From the NCBI GenBank assembly GCA_018222405.1, contig JAAFAI010000012.1, positions 62,001-126,000 of the forward strand: a stretch of 64,000 bases of DNA, given 5' to 3'. Source of the DNA: Gammaproteobacteria bacterium (GTDB lineage Bacteria; Pseudomonadota; Gammaproteobacteria; Enterobacterales; Alteromonadaceae). This document shows, one piece after another, positions 18,252 to 26,628 of the stretch. The first letter of the stretch is position 1; each line of letters starts with the position of its first letter. Position numbers and translations under genes: made by a program. The notes under the pieces were generated by a model. The model saw only the letters and a list, made by a program, of their open reading frames with translations, was not told the origin of the DNA and ran no database searches.

Positions 18252-20534
18252 ATGACACACCCCTTGCCTGTTCGCTGGCGGCCTTGCCAGCTTGCCATCG
18301 CGATTGGACTCGCTTGCGCTCCACTCTCTGTACCGATTTACGCCAGCCCCCAGTCTGATGATGAGACTGTAGAACATATAACTGTGGCAGGCAGTATCGG
18401 ACAGTCTCTTGCCGCGCATACTGCGGTGCTTAACGAAGACGACATTAACCGTAAAGGCGCTGCCACTGCCGACACCGCCAGCCTGTTGCGGGGCATAGCC
18501 GGCGTGCATTTAAATGCCACTGGCGGATTATCCAGCCTGCCAGCGATCCATGGTCTGGCTGATGACCGTCTGCGGGTAAAGGTAAATGGTATGGACCTGA
18601 TATCTTCCTGCCCCAATCATATGAACCCGCCGCTTTCCTACATGGCACCAAATGATGTGGGCATTTTAACGGTATATGCCGGATTAGCGCCGGTCAGTGT
18701 TGGCGGCGATAGTCTCGGCGGATCTATTATCGCCGAGTCATTACCACCAGAATTTCTCACCCGTGCCGGAGCGGAGTTTTCCGGTGAGGTCGGCGGCTTT
18801 TACCGCAGTAATAACAATGCTCACGGCGCAAACCTCAAAGTCAGTTATCTTACCGACACTACCTTGCTGAGCTATTCCGGTAGCTGGAGTAACGCCAACA
18901 ACTATAGAGCCGCAGATAAGTTTAAGCTCCAGACCGCCAGCGGACGCCCGGGTCACCAAATTGCTCTGGATGAAGTTGGCTCATCGGCCTATGAAACACA
19001 GAATCATTCTCTGCGATTAGCCTGGCAGCTTAACCAGAATAACAGCATTGATGCGAGACTGAATTATCAGGACATGCCCCAACAACTCTACCCCAATCAG
19101 CGCATGGACTTACTGGATAATGAACAAATCAATCTCAATCTGGCCTGGCACCGCGACACCGACTGGGGGCAGCTAACCACTCGTTTTTATCACGAAAAAG
19201 TCGACCATATGATGGACTTTGGTCCGGATAAACAATACTGGTATGGCAGCAACGCAATGATGGGCATGCCATGCACGCCAATTCGTTTTATGGGCGATCC
19301 GCAAGGCACATGTGCTGCAGGTATGCCAATGTACAGCGAATCAGACAACAACGGCCTGACTGTAAAGGCCGATTACTATCTGGCCGCTAACGATGTGCTG
19401 CGGATTGGCCTAGAGCTGCAGCAGTACGCACTGGACGACTACTGGACGCCCTCCGGCGGCGGCATGGGCCCGGGCACATTTTTAAATATTAATGATGGCC
19501 AGCGTGATCGCATGGCTATTTATGCCGAGCGAAAGCACGCTACCAGTGCAAACTGGCTGTTGATGTATGGCCTGCGCTATGAAAATGTGGCCATGCAAAC
19601 CGGTGAGGTTGAAGGATATGCAAATGGTGCCAGCGCGCCGGGCATGCAAATGATGCAGGCCGCGGCCTTTAATAACGGTTCGCGCAGTAGTACCGACCAC
19701 AACATTGATATCACCCTTGTTGCACGCTACCAGGCCAGTAAGGCGCTGAACATTGAATTTGGTTACGCGCACAAAGTGCGTTCAGCCAATTTATATGAAA
19801 AGTATACGTGGTCGTCCTGGATGATGGCAGCCGGTATGAACAACCTGGTTGGCGACGGCAATGGTTACATGGGCAATGCCGCTCTGGAACCGGAACAAGC
19901 CCATACTGTATCGGCAAGTATCACATGGCAGGATACGCAACAAAACGCAATTACCATCACCAACTACTACACCTACATTGTCGATTACATAGATGCCGTT
20001 GCCGCCGGCACTCAATGGATGCCGGAGCGCTTTAACGTACTTCGCTATGCAAACCAGTCGGCCCGTATTTATGGTACCGACGTGAGTGGGACCTGGCATA
20101 TCAGTCACAGCAAGAGTGGCCACTGGCAACTCGATGGTAGCCTGAGTGCCACCAGCGCAGAAAATAGAGATACCGGTTCAGGTTTGTATCAGGTGCTCCC
20201 AGTCCAGGGTAGCTTAACGTTATCGCACCGGATTGGAGGCTGGCACAGCAGTCTGGAATGGGTGCTGGCAGGCAGCAAAGAAAAAGTTTCGGCCATCCGC
20301 AATGAAATACAAACCGCAGGCTATGGGTTACTGAACTTGCAGGTGAGTCATCAGTGGCAATCATTCAGAATCGATGCCGGCGTTGAAAACCTGCTTGATA
20401 AATTTTACTTCAACCCGACCGGCGGCGCCTACACCGGTCAGGGAATGACAATGTCTCTCAACGGTATTCCATATGGTATTGCAGTGCCTGGCATGGGGCG
20501 CGCTGTTTATGCCGGCGTTCAGTGGCAGTTTTAA
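18252..20534 (+). CDS. oprC: TonB-dependent copper receptor, OprC/NosA type
   Basis: 760 residues: signal peptide (cleavage near I-Y-A-S), plug domain (about 40-170) and a beta barrel ending in V-Q-W-Q-F. The plug contains S-S-C-P-N-H-M (Cys120, Met124) and the barrel has D-H-M-M-D (His319, Met321). These reproduce the C-x3-M and H-x-M copper ligands known from Pseudomonas OprC. A Met/Cys-rich stretch (about 336-360) and further Met pairs (A-P-G-M-Q-M-M, S-S-W-M-M) support copper handling. CAGGAG precedes the ATG. It follows the two PepSY genes after 138 nt and ends at a terminator, so it closes the operon or has its own promoter in that gap. Confidence 0.9.
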   Translation: MTHPLPVRWRPCQLAIAIGLACAPLSVPIYASPQSDDETVEHITVAGSIGQSLAAHTAVLNEDDINRKGAATADTASLLRGIAGVHLNATGGLSSLPAIHGLADDRLRVKVNGMDLISSCPNHMNPPLSYMAPNDVGILTVYAGLAPVSVGGDSLGGSIIAESLPPEFLTRAGAEFSGEVGGFYRSNNNAHGANLKVSYLTDTTLLSYSGSWSNANNYRAADKFKLQTASGRPGHQIALDEVGSSAYETQNHSLRLAWQLNQNNSIDARLNYQDMPQQLYPNQRMDLLDNEQINLNLAWHRDTDWGQLTTRFYHEKVDHMMDFGPDKQYWYGSNAMMGMPCTPIRFMGDPQGTCAAGMPMYSESDNNGLTVKADYYLAANDVLRIGLELQQYALDDYWTPSGGGMGPGTFLNINDGQRDRMAIYAERKHATSANWLLMYGLRYENVAMQTGEVEGYANGASAPGMQMMQAAAFNNGSRSSTDHNIDITLVARYQASKALNIEFGYAHKVRSANLYEKYTWSSWMMAAGMNNLVGDGNGYMGNAALEPEQAHTVSASITWQDTQQNAITITNYYTYIVDYIDAVAAGTQWMPERFNVLRYANQSARIYGTDVSGTWHISHSKSGHWQLDGSLSATSAENRDTGSGLYQVLPVQGSLTLSHRIGGWHSSLEWVLAGSKEKVSAIRNEIQTAGYGLLNLQVSHQWQSFRIDAGVENLLDKFYFNPTGGAYTGQGMTMSLNGIPYGIAVPGMGRAVYAGVQWQF

Positions 20535-20546
20535 AGGCTTGGAAAG

Positions 20547-20608
20547 AGGTGTGGCAGCTTGGCTCACTCGTTGTTGCGGACAGTGAATGCCACACCTTTT
20601 CTTTTTTT
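20547..20608 (+). terminator. Intrinsic terminator after the copper receptor gene
   Basis: A 10-bp stem (AGGTGTGGCA with TGCCACACCT) enclosing a loop of about 30 nt, followed by TTTTCTTTTTTT. It begins 12 nt after the receptor stop codon and separates the receptor from the two-component genes. Confidence 0.8.
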
Positions 20609-20683
20609 ACTCTGTTGCGCCCGGTCAATCCCTGCAACTCAAACTCCGTTATACTCACTCCAATGATTTAAACAGGTGCTGAC

Positions 20684-21748
20684 ATGTTACTGCTGTTGTT
20701 TTTGCTTATTTTCGGCCGGCGTCGTATTCCCACAGGCATTACCCTGCTGCTGGCGTTACTGGAGATTGGCCTGGTCAATCTCTCCATTGCCCTGAACGGG
20801 GCCGCCAGCAATCCTTTCAGCAGCATTTTGCTGGTACCCCTGGTGTTAAGTCTGATGCTACTGCCCTTTAAGGCGGGCTTCGTGGTACTGGCCATCAGTA
20901 TTCTGGGCCAGGCACTGCAGCTCGTAGTGCCTGCCACCGGCCACCACTCAGCAATGATGCAAAGCCATGCCCAGGGAATGGTGCTGAGCTTTATATTAAC
21001 CAGTTTGCTGGTTACCACGGTGATCTTTTATTTCCGCTTACAGCTTAGCGCTAAAACCGCGGCCATCCAGCAGCTTCGGGAACGCCAGCTCAGAGACGAA
21101 CAGTTACTGGCCATCGGCACCGCCGCCGCCCAGCTTACCCATGATGCAGCTACGCCGGTACAAACCATGGGATTGATACTGGAAGAACTCGCCGACAACC
21201 GCGATCTAACGTTACTGACAGAACTGCAAAGTCAGTATTCGCAGTTAGAAATACTGCTGAGAAACTGGCGGGACGTGGCCGACGATGTGCGTGAAGCCCG
21301 CACCAGCGATTATTCGCCTGTCAACCTGATACGCGCTATTCGTCACCTGATTATTCTGGCGCGACCGGAAGCGCAAATAAACTGGCCACAGCAAATGCCC
21401 CACAACGGCTGTATTCAAGGCGATAGAACGTTGATCCCGGCACTGGCCAATATTGTTATTAATGCCTGTGATGCCGCAGCCAGCGAAGCAGTGAATTTCA
21501 GTATGGAGGCTGAGAGTGAGCAGTTACGATTAACCGTAACCAACCCTGTTAGTCACAATACCGCGTTCCCCAAAGAGCTGTTGGGTTCCCGGTTTATTCA
21601 CAGTGAGTCGGGGTTTGGCGTGGGCGCGGTTTTGTCGAACGCCACCATTGAAAAATATGGCGGCAAGGTTAGCTGGGAAAAAAGCGGCAATCAGGTCACA
21701 ACAGTCATTGGGCTGCCCTTAGCTAAAAAAGAGGCCACAGTTGATTAA
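20684..21748 (+). CDS. regB: RegB/PrrB-like redox sensor histidine kinase
   Basis: 354 residues. Several N-terminal membrane segments (about residues 1-125) are followed by a kinase region: H-box L-T-H-D-A-A-T-P-V-Q (about 147-156), N-box N-I-V-I-N-A-C-D-A-A and G-box G-F-G-V-G-A-V-L. Residues 39-45 read G-A-A-S-N-P-F, close to the G-G-x-x-N-P-F quinone-sensing motif of RegB. It is shorter than typical RegB: an in-frame TAA 12 nt before the ATG rules out a longer N-terminus, so about four rather than six membrane helices are present. I do not see the redox-active cysteine region of RegB. It overlaps the regulator gene by 8 nt. Confidence 0.8.
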   Translation: MLLLLFLLIFGRRRIPTGITLLLALLEIGLVNLSIALNGAASNPFSSILLVPLVLSLMLLPFKAGFVVLAISILGQALQLVVPATGHHSAMMQSHAQGMVLSFILTSLLVTTVIFYFRLQLSAKTAAIQQLRERQLRDEQLLAIGTAAAQLTHDAATPVQTMGLILEELADNRDLTLLTELQSQYSQLEILLRNWRDVADDVREARTSDYSPVNLIRAIRHLIILARPEAQINWPQQMPHNGCIQGDRTLIPALANIVINACDAAASEAVNFSMEAESEQLRLTVTNPVSHNTAFPKELLGSRFIHSESGFGVGAVLSNATIEKYGGKVSWEKSGNQVTTVIGLPLAKKEATVD

Positions 21749-22268
21749 ACCACTGCTGATTATCGACGATGACACCCGCCTCACGGCGGTATTAAAAAGG
21801 CGCTTTACGGCTACCGGCAATTACTCGGTAACCACTTTTGCGCGGGCAAGTGATGCTCTGGCAGCGCTGGCACAGCCCTGCTATGCCATTTTACTGGACA
21901 TGATGATTGACGATGAACTGGGGCTTGAGTATATCAGTGCGCTAAAAGACCGTTATCAGCCACAGCACCTGATCATCATTACTGGCTACGCCAGTATTGC
22001 CACCACGGTAACCGCGATGAAACACGGTGCTACAGACTACCTGGCGAAACCTGCCAGCTTTAATGAACTTATCAGTAGACTAGATGGGCAACCTGCAACC
22101 GCAACAGTGGAGCATAAACCGCTGACAGCGGCTCAGGCAGAATGGGAACATATTCAGCGGATCCTCGACGAACACGACGGTAATATATCCAGAACGGCAG
22201 AAGCCTTGGGTATGCACCGGCGCAGCCTGCAGCGTAAGCTGCAAAAACATTCGCCGACAAAAAAATAA
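21741..22268 (+). CDS. regA: RegA/ActR-type response regulator with Fis-like helix-turn-helix
   Basis: 175 residues: a receiver domain (acidic pair D-D near 9-10, phospho-acceptor in I-L-L-D-M-M, Lys in Y-L-A-K-P-A) and a Fis-type helix-turn-helix at the C-terminus (G-N-I-S-R-T-A-E-A-L-G-M-H-R-R-S-L-Q-R-K). There is no AAA+ domain between them, which is the RegA/PrrA/ActR/RoxR arrangement. The start uses a TTG inside the kinase gene end; that spacing (8-nt overlap) and the conserved N-terminal L-L-I-I-D-D-D support it. RegA-type regulators control respiratory and redox genes; the upstream lactate/copper cluster is a possible target. Confidence 0.88.
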   Translation: MIKPLLIIDDDTRLTAVLKRRFTATGNYSVTTFARASDALAALAQPCYAILLDMMIDDELGLEYISALKDRYQPQHLIIITGYASIATTVTAMKHGATDYLAKPASFNELISRLDGQPATATVEHKPLTAAQAEWEHIQRILDEHDGNISRTAEALGMHRRSLQRKLQKHSPTKK

Positions 22269-22371
22269 GCCCCGGCAAGGCCGGGGCTGCAGACTGACTA
22301 AACAGCCTGTGGGGTATAAACGGTAATCCGTGTTACCAATACCCCGATAAGAGCCCCTTTTGGCAGGGGCT
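22268..22371. other. Three consecutive hairpins between convergent genes
   Basis: Hairpin 1 (22268-22288) is a perfect 9-bp stem AGCCCCGGC/GCCGGGGCT with a 3-nt loop, starting on the stop codon of the response regulator. Hairpin 2 (22311-22345) nests GGTAA/TTACC inside GGGGTAT/ATACCCC. Hairpin 3 (22352-22371) is AGCCCC/GGGGCT. None has a clear T run, so they may be Rho-assisted terminators or mRNA 3' stabilisers for the two convergent genes. Confidence 0.65.
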
Positions 22372-22398
22372 ACAGCTCACAGAGGGAACATCTGTAAA

Positions 22399-22884
22399 TT
22401 AGTTTCTGCTCAGCAAGTCACGTTGTTTGGCCAGCTGCAGGTTTTGCGAAACAATACGCTGCTTGGTTTTTCTTTCATTGGCCAGGGTCAGGTCAGCAAT
22501 ACATGCTGGCGTGTTATCCGCCAGGCAGTGCATTACCGCACGGTTGTTAAGAGCAAAGACGTTGTTGCTGCTGACATCAACGGCTTCGTTACAATGCGCT
22601 TTTGCGCTGTCTAAGTCGCCAACCGCTACGTAAGATACGCAGAGGTTATTCAGCAGAGGTAAGCGGTTTACACTTACACTGGTGCGGGCCAGAGTTGCCT
22701 TAGTACGGGCAATCCCTTTAGCAAAGTCGCCCTGCTCAATTTCACGCACGCCATTGACATCGCGAATGCTGGTTTTTAATTGAAACGACTCAGCGGTAAC
22801 CTGGCTACCCGCCATTACGCCACCGGAAAATGAACAACATACAGCAACGAGCAACGGCTTTTTGATACGGTTAATGAAAGACAT
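22399..22884 (-). CDS. Secreted TPR-like protein of unknown function
   Basis: 161 residues with a signal peptide (V-A-V-C-C-S-F-S-G-G-V-M-A-G). The mature part carries two TPR-like repeats: L-N-N-L-C-V-S-Y-V-A-V-G-D-L-D-S-A-K and the next unit starting N-V-F-A-L-N-N-R-A-V. The cysteine at the end of one helix and the one in M-H-C-L-A could form a disulfide. It is probably a periplasmic protein-interaction module. Genes of this form are common in Alteromonadales as single hypothetical TPR proteins. AGGAAAAAACT precedes the ATG. It is convergent with the RegA-like gene. Confidence 0.7.
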   Translation of the reverse strand: MSFINRIKKPLLVAVCCSFSGGVMAGSQVTAESFQLKTSIRDVNGVREIEQGDFAKGIARTKATLARTSVSVNRLPLLNNLCVSYVAVGDLDSAKAHCNEAVDVSSNNVFALNNRAVMHCLADNTPACIADLTLANERKTKQRIVSQNLQLAKQRDLLSRN

Positions 22885-23122
22885 AGTTTTTTCCTCAACA
22901 CAACGAACAGTTATTTGTTAGCCTTATCCTCTGTCGACATGCAGACACTGCTTGTTAACCAAAAGGCCACTACTTGTTTAAATTTTGGTTGAGTATGTAG
23001 CACGATTCACCAGGCTGCCTGATGAACAACAAATTAAAACCTAAAGAATAACTAATAGATTATTTATTTCTTTTTTTATAATGAGTTACAATAAAACCTA
23101 ATGAAATTTCGGAGACCTAAGG

Positions 23123-25420
23123 TTGGCATTTAACCCCCCACCCGGCAAAGGATGCTTTACCATAAACGCCATGGTGGTGGATATTGGCGATCACACTATC
23201 CGAACAGGCAAGGATATTCGGCGCATCGAACCCAAGGCCATGCATGTGCTTTATCTGCTTGCCTGCAATGCCGGCGACACCGTGGAGCGTACTGAATTAC
23301 TGCGCGATGTCTGGAATGGCCGGGTGGTAGTAGAAGAAGCATTAACCCGGATAATTTCTCAGTTGCGTCAGGCTCTCGGCGACAGTCAGCAACGCCGGCT
23401 GATCCAGACCGTGCCCAAAAAAGGCTATCGATTACGTGGTGAAGTGAACTGGCAGAGTAAGCCGTCACCAGCAGAGCCTGCGCCTTCAGCAGATAGTAAA
23501 GAGGCTGAAGTTACAGATATCCCTGCTCAGGAGACGGTAAAGCCGCCAACAGACTCAGCGCCAACAAAAACATCCGAACCGCAAAAAGCGCTTTCCCCTG
23601 TCCCGGTATTGAGCAATAAGGCCTTGTTTGTTGCTGCGGCAATATTTGTACTGGTGGCGGTAGTTGTGTTTACCCTCAATCAAACGGTAACAGACGACAC
23701 AACCCAGGCTGGTGAGCAACGCATTTCCGTAGCGGTGTTACCCCTCAGACAGCTGAGTAACGATGATGACACGCTGTATTTTGCCGACGGCATTACCGAG
23801 GAACTCACCAACTCGCTTACCCAGAACCAGAACCTCGACGTGCCATCGCGCTACTCTACCCTGGCGGTGACCAGTTCAGATAATAACAGTTTGTCGGATG
23901 TAGCCAGCTCGTTAGGCGTGCGTTATCTGGTTGAAGGCAGCGTCAGACGTATTGACGAAGAGTTTAAAATTGCCGTGCGCCTGATTGATGCTGACAGCGA
24001 CCGGGTAGTTTGGTCTGAAAGTTACACCAATACCGCATCCAGCTTATTTGCTATTCAGCAAAATATAGCCCGACGCCTGAATGAAGCACTACTGCCACAG
24101 ACTATTAACACTGCGATTGCCCAGACATCATCGCCTGACAACATTGAAGCTTACCAGTACTACCTGCGCGGCAACTACTGGCTGATGAACGGTAAAACCA
24201 GCGAGTGGATCTATAAATCTGAAGCTGCTTTTCAACAGGCTGTAGCGCTCGCGCCCGACTTTGCAGCTGCCCATGGCAAGCTGGCTTACCTGTACGCCCG
24301 TCATGATTTTCATGATGCCTTTATGCCCCGCGAAGAAGCGTTGCAAAAGGCCGGTGCAGCAATCTCTACGGCATTGCGTAACAATCCACAGGAAACCAAC
24401 GCGTTACTGGCCAGCGTAATCATAAATACTGCCGCGGGCGATTTCAGTTCAGCAGAAGCCACCCTGAACGGCATTCTCGGTCGCCAGCCTAATCACGCTA
24501 CTGCGCTGTATATTTATTCTGAGCTTGAGCTGGCCCGTAACCGCTTTGATGCAGCGCTTTCCCGCGCGCAGCAGGCCTATGAGCTTGATCCGCTCTCTCC
24601 GTGGATCAACGTTAACCTGGCCATCGTGCATTTCTGGCGCAGTGAATACCAGCCAGCCCTTAAAGCGGTACAAAACGCTATCAGTATCGACAGCAATTAC
24701 ACCTGGGCATATGTCTGGCAGGCCAAAATTTTACATCGTCAGGGGCAGTTAAGCGCGGCAATAAGCAGTATGCTGCAGTCGGCAGACATCGACTCCGCCT
24801 CAGAGGTCAATTCGGCCTATACAGGGCTGTTATACCTGGAAATTGGCGATCAAGAACAGGCTGAGCAATGGTTCAGACACACCGCCAGCTTATTGGGTGA
24901 TACACCGCAAGCGAGGTTCTGGCAAGGCTTACGGCGCTTCACTGAGCCACAGCAGACGACTGATGTAGCTCGCCAGCTTATGCTGGAGTTGCCCCTACTC
25001 GACAATCGGATTTTTAGCCTGTTGCCGCTGCTTTATCAAAACTATCTGCAAGCCGATGACAGTGAGGAAGCCATTCGTTTTTTACAAAGCCGAATTGCCG
25101 ACACGGCGCCTGAAGTGAATGTACACAATTACCGTTTCTATGCGGCGCTGCAGGCATTAACTCCCTTGCCGGATGAGACTTCAGAAGCCCTGCAGCGGTT
25201 GAGGAAAAAAATCGGCGATAACGCCGCGCCATTATTGATTTACCCGTTAATGACCGGGCAGCAGACGTTCTCTGATGCGGACACAATTCAAGGCGGCTGG
25301 CTCGATTACTACTGGCTGGTTGAAGCGGATAAAACGGCTGAACATATCCGCCAAAAACTTCTCGAACAGCGCCAACAGGCGGCCAGCCAGAGAGAGTTAC
25401 TTGCCCCTAAAAGTCTGTAA
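23123..25420 (+). CDS. ToxR/CadC-like membrane transcription regulator with TPR sensor region
   Basis: 765 residues. Residues about 8-105 form an OmpR-type winged helix (I-E-P-K-A-M-H-V-L-Y-L-L, T-R-I-I-S-Q-L-R-Q-A-L-G-D, K-K-G-Y-R-L). A Pro/Glu/Ala-rich linker leads to one membrane helix (about 168-188). The periplasmic part begins with a TolB-N-like domain (V-A-V-L-P-L-R-Q-L-S, Y-F-A-D-G-I-T-E-E-L) and continues into about ten TPR-like repeats. The start is a TTG with GGAG 8 nt upstream; the next ATG would remove the first winged-helix strand. Likely a one-component regulator of envelope or nutrient response; target genes are not evident. Confidence 0.85.
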   Translation: MAFNPPPGKGCFTINAMVVDIGDHTIRTGKDIRRIEPKAMHVLYLLACNAGDTVERTELLRDVWNGRVVVEEALTRIISQLRQALGDSQQRRLIQTVPKKGYRLRGEVNWQSKPSPAEPAPSADSKEAEVTDIPAQETVKPPTDSAPTKTSEPQKALSPVPVLSNKALFVAAAIFVLVAVVVFTLNQTVTDDTTQAGEQRISVAVLPLRQLSNDDDTLYFADGITEELTNSLTQNQNLDVPSRYSTLAVTSSDNNSLSDVASSLGVRYLVEGSVRRIDEEFKIAVRLIDADSDRVVWSESYTNTASSLFAIQQNIARRLNEALLPQTINTAIAQTSSPDNIEAYQYYLRGNYWLMNGKTSEWIYKSEAAFQQAVALAPDFAAAHGKLAYLYARHDFHDAFMPREEALQKAGAAISTALRNNPQETNALLASVIINTAAGDFSSAEATLNGILGRQPNHATALYIYSELELARNRFDAALSRAQQAYELDPLSPWINVNLAIVHFWRSEYQPALKAVQNAISIDSNYTWAYVWQAKILHRQGQLSAAISSMLQSADIDSASEVNSAYTGLLYLEIGDQEQAEQWFRHTASLLGDTPQARFWQGLRRFTEPQQTTDVARQLMLELPLLDNRIFSLLPLLYQNYLQADDSEEAIRFLQSRIADTAPEVNVHNYRFYAALQALTPLPDETSEALQRLRKKIGDNAAPLLIYPLMTGQQTFSDADTIQGGWLDYYWLVEADKTAEHIRQKLLEQRQQAASQRELLAPKSL

Positions 25421-25422
25421 CC

Positions 25423-25617
25423 TCAGAAACCAGGTAGCGGCTTACGATAACCCGTAGCCTGTTCGTAGCAGTAAGACAATCTGATGAGGGTCTCTATGGT
25501 GGCTTCGGGCAGGGTAAACTCCGATATTATGGGCAACTGCGCTGGCTGCTAGTTAGATGCCGTTGTCTGACAACCTGCAATACACCAACAAGTGGCAACT
25601 AGTAATGCAAGCTTCAT
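25423..25617 (-). pseudogene. Small lipoprotein gene interrupted by an in-frame TAG
   Basis: A frame opens at ATG 25617 with a clean lipoprotein leader (basic start, hydrophobic core, C-I-A-G-C lipobox at Cys16). It hits TAG at 25551-25549 after 22 codons, then stays open for 41 more codons (Q-P-A-Q-L-P-I-I-S-E-F-T-L, then I-R-L-S-Y-C-Y-E-Q-A-T-G-Y-R-K) to a TGA. The whole frame fills the gap between neighbouring genes. It is either a recent nonsense mutation in a roughly 64-residue lipoprotein or a real 22-residue lipopeptide with a chance continuation. A sequencing error is also possible. Confidence 0.5.
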
Positions 25618-25648
25618 AGTATCTCGCTTACCCTCAATCAGTAATTGG

Positions 25649-26461
25649 CTAGTAGACCGAACGTTTACCGGTTTGTGGCACGGGCGTAATCAAATCCGGC
25701 TTAAATGACTCAGCCAGTGCCGCTGAGGCATTGAGTAGTAAACCGGTATCGGTCCCTACCCCCACAAACATCGCACCAAGCTCGATGTAGCGGGATGCCA
25801 GTTGTTTATCGCCAATCAGAATGCCTGGCGCTTTACCGGCCCTGACGATTTTAGCAATGCAGGTTTCGATAACCTTTTGTACATCCTCGTGGCCCGGATC
25901 GCCAAGGTGGCCCATGGAAGCACTTAAATCCGCCGGGCCAATAAAAATGCCGTCTACGCCATCTACTTCAAGAATGGCATCGAGATTCTCTACGCCGGTT
26001 ACCGTTTCAATCTGGATCAGCACGCAAACCTGGTCGTTAGCGGTTTCCAGATAATCCCTGGTTCGGTTAAATTGCGACGCCCGGGCCAGCGGGCTGCCTA
26101 CTCCGCGGATCCCGTCTGGCGGATAACGGGTGGCCGCAACCACTTCGGTTGCCTGTTCAGCCGTATCGACCATGGGCGCCAGAATGGTTTGTACGCCTAA
26201 ATCCAGGATTTGCTTAATACGCACGGCATCCGGCCAGGGCGGACGCACGATGGGTACCGCCGGGTAAGGTGCAATGGCCTGCAATTGTTCCAAAATAGTT
26301 CGCAGATCATTAGGTGAATGTTCCGCATCGATTAGCAGCCAGTCAAAACCAGCGCCGGCAAGTAATTCTGCGGTATAACTATTCGCCAGTCCCAGCCACA
26401 AACCAATTTGTGCTGTGTCACCGGTGATTGCCTGTTTGAATGTATTTATCGGGGCAGGCAT
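25649..26461 (-). CDS. HpcH/HpaI-family class II aldolase
   Basis: 270 residues. The TIM-barrel motifs of the HpcH/HpaI family are complete: [13 protein letters not shown] (catalytic His), P-I-V-R-P-P-W (Arg), [12 protein letters not shown] (metal Glu) and [12 protein letters not shown] (metal Asp). Such enzymes cleave 4-hydroxy-2-oxo acids to pyruvate plus an aldehyde (for example HpaI in homoprotocatechuate degradation, GarL, RhmA). No other gene of an aromatic or sugar-acid pathway is adjacent, so the physiological substrate is open. AGGAG stands 6 nt before the ATG. Confidence 0.9.
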   Translation of the reverse strand: MPAPINTFKQAITGDTAQIGLWLGLANSYTAELLAGAGFDWLLIDAEHSPNDLRTILEQLQAIAPYPAVPIVRPPWPDAVRIKQILDLGVQTILAPMVDTAEQATEVVAATRYPPDGIRGVGSPLARASQFNRTRDYLETANDQVCVLIQIETVTGVENLDAILEVDGVDGIFIGPADLSASMGHLGDPGHEDVQKVIETCIAKIVRAGKAPGILIGDKQLASRYIELGAMFVGVGTDTGLLLNASAALAESFKPDLITPVPQTGKRSVY

Positions 26462-26628
26462 AGGGTACTCCTGATTGTCAGAACCAGTCTTACGCTGGCT
26501 TCATTACAGATAAAGATGTTTTGCACGAGGTTTTTGGACTTTATCTGTTCCCCAGTATACGGAAATTTATAAGAAAGTTGAGCCTGTTAGCAGACTCAAC
26601 TTGTGACTTATCGCAACGATGGGACAAA

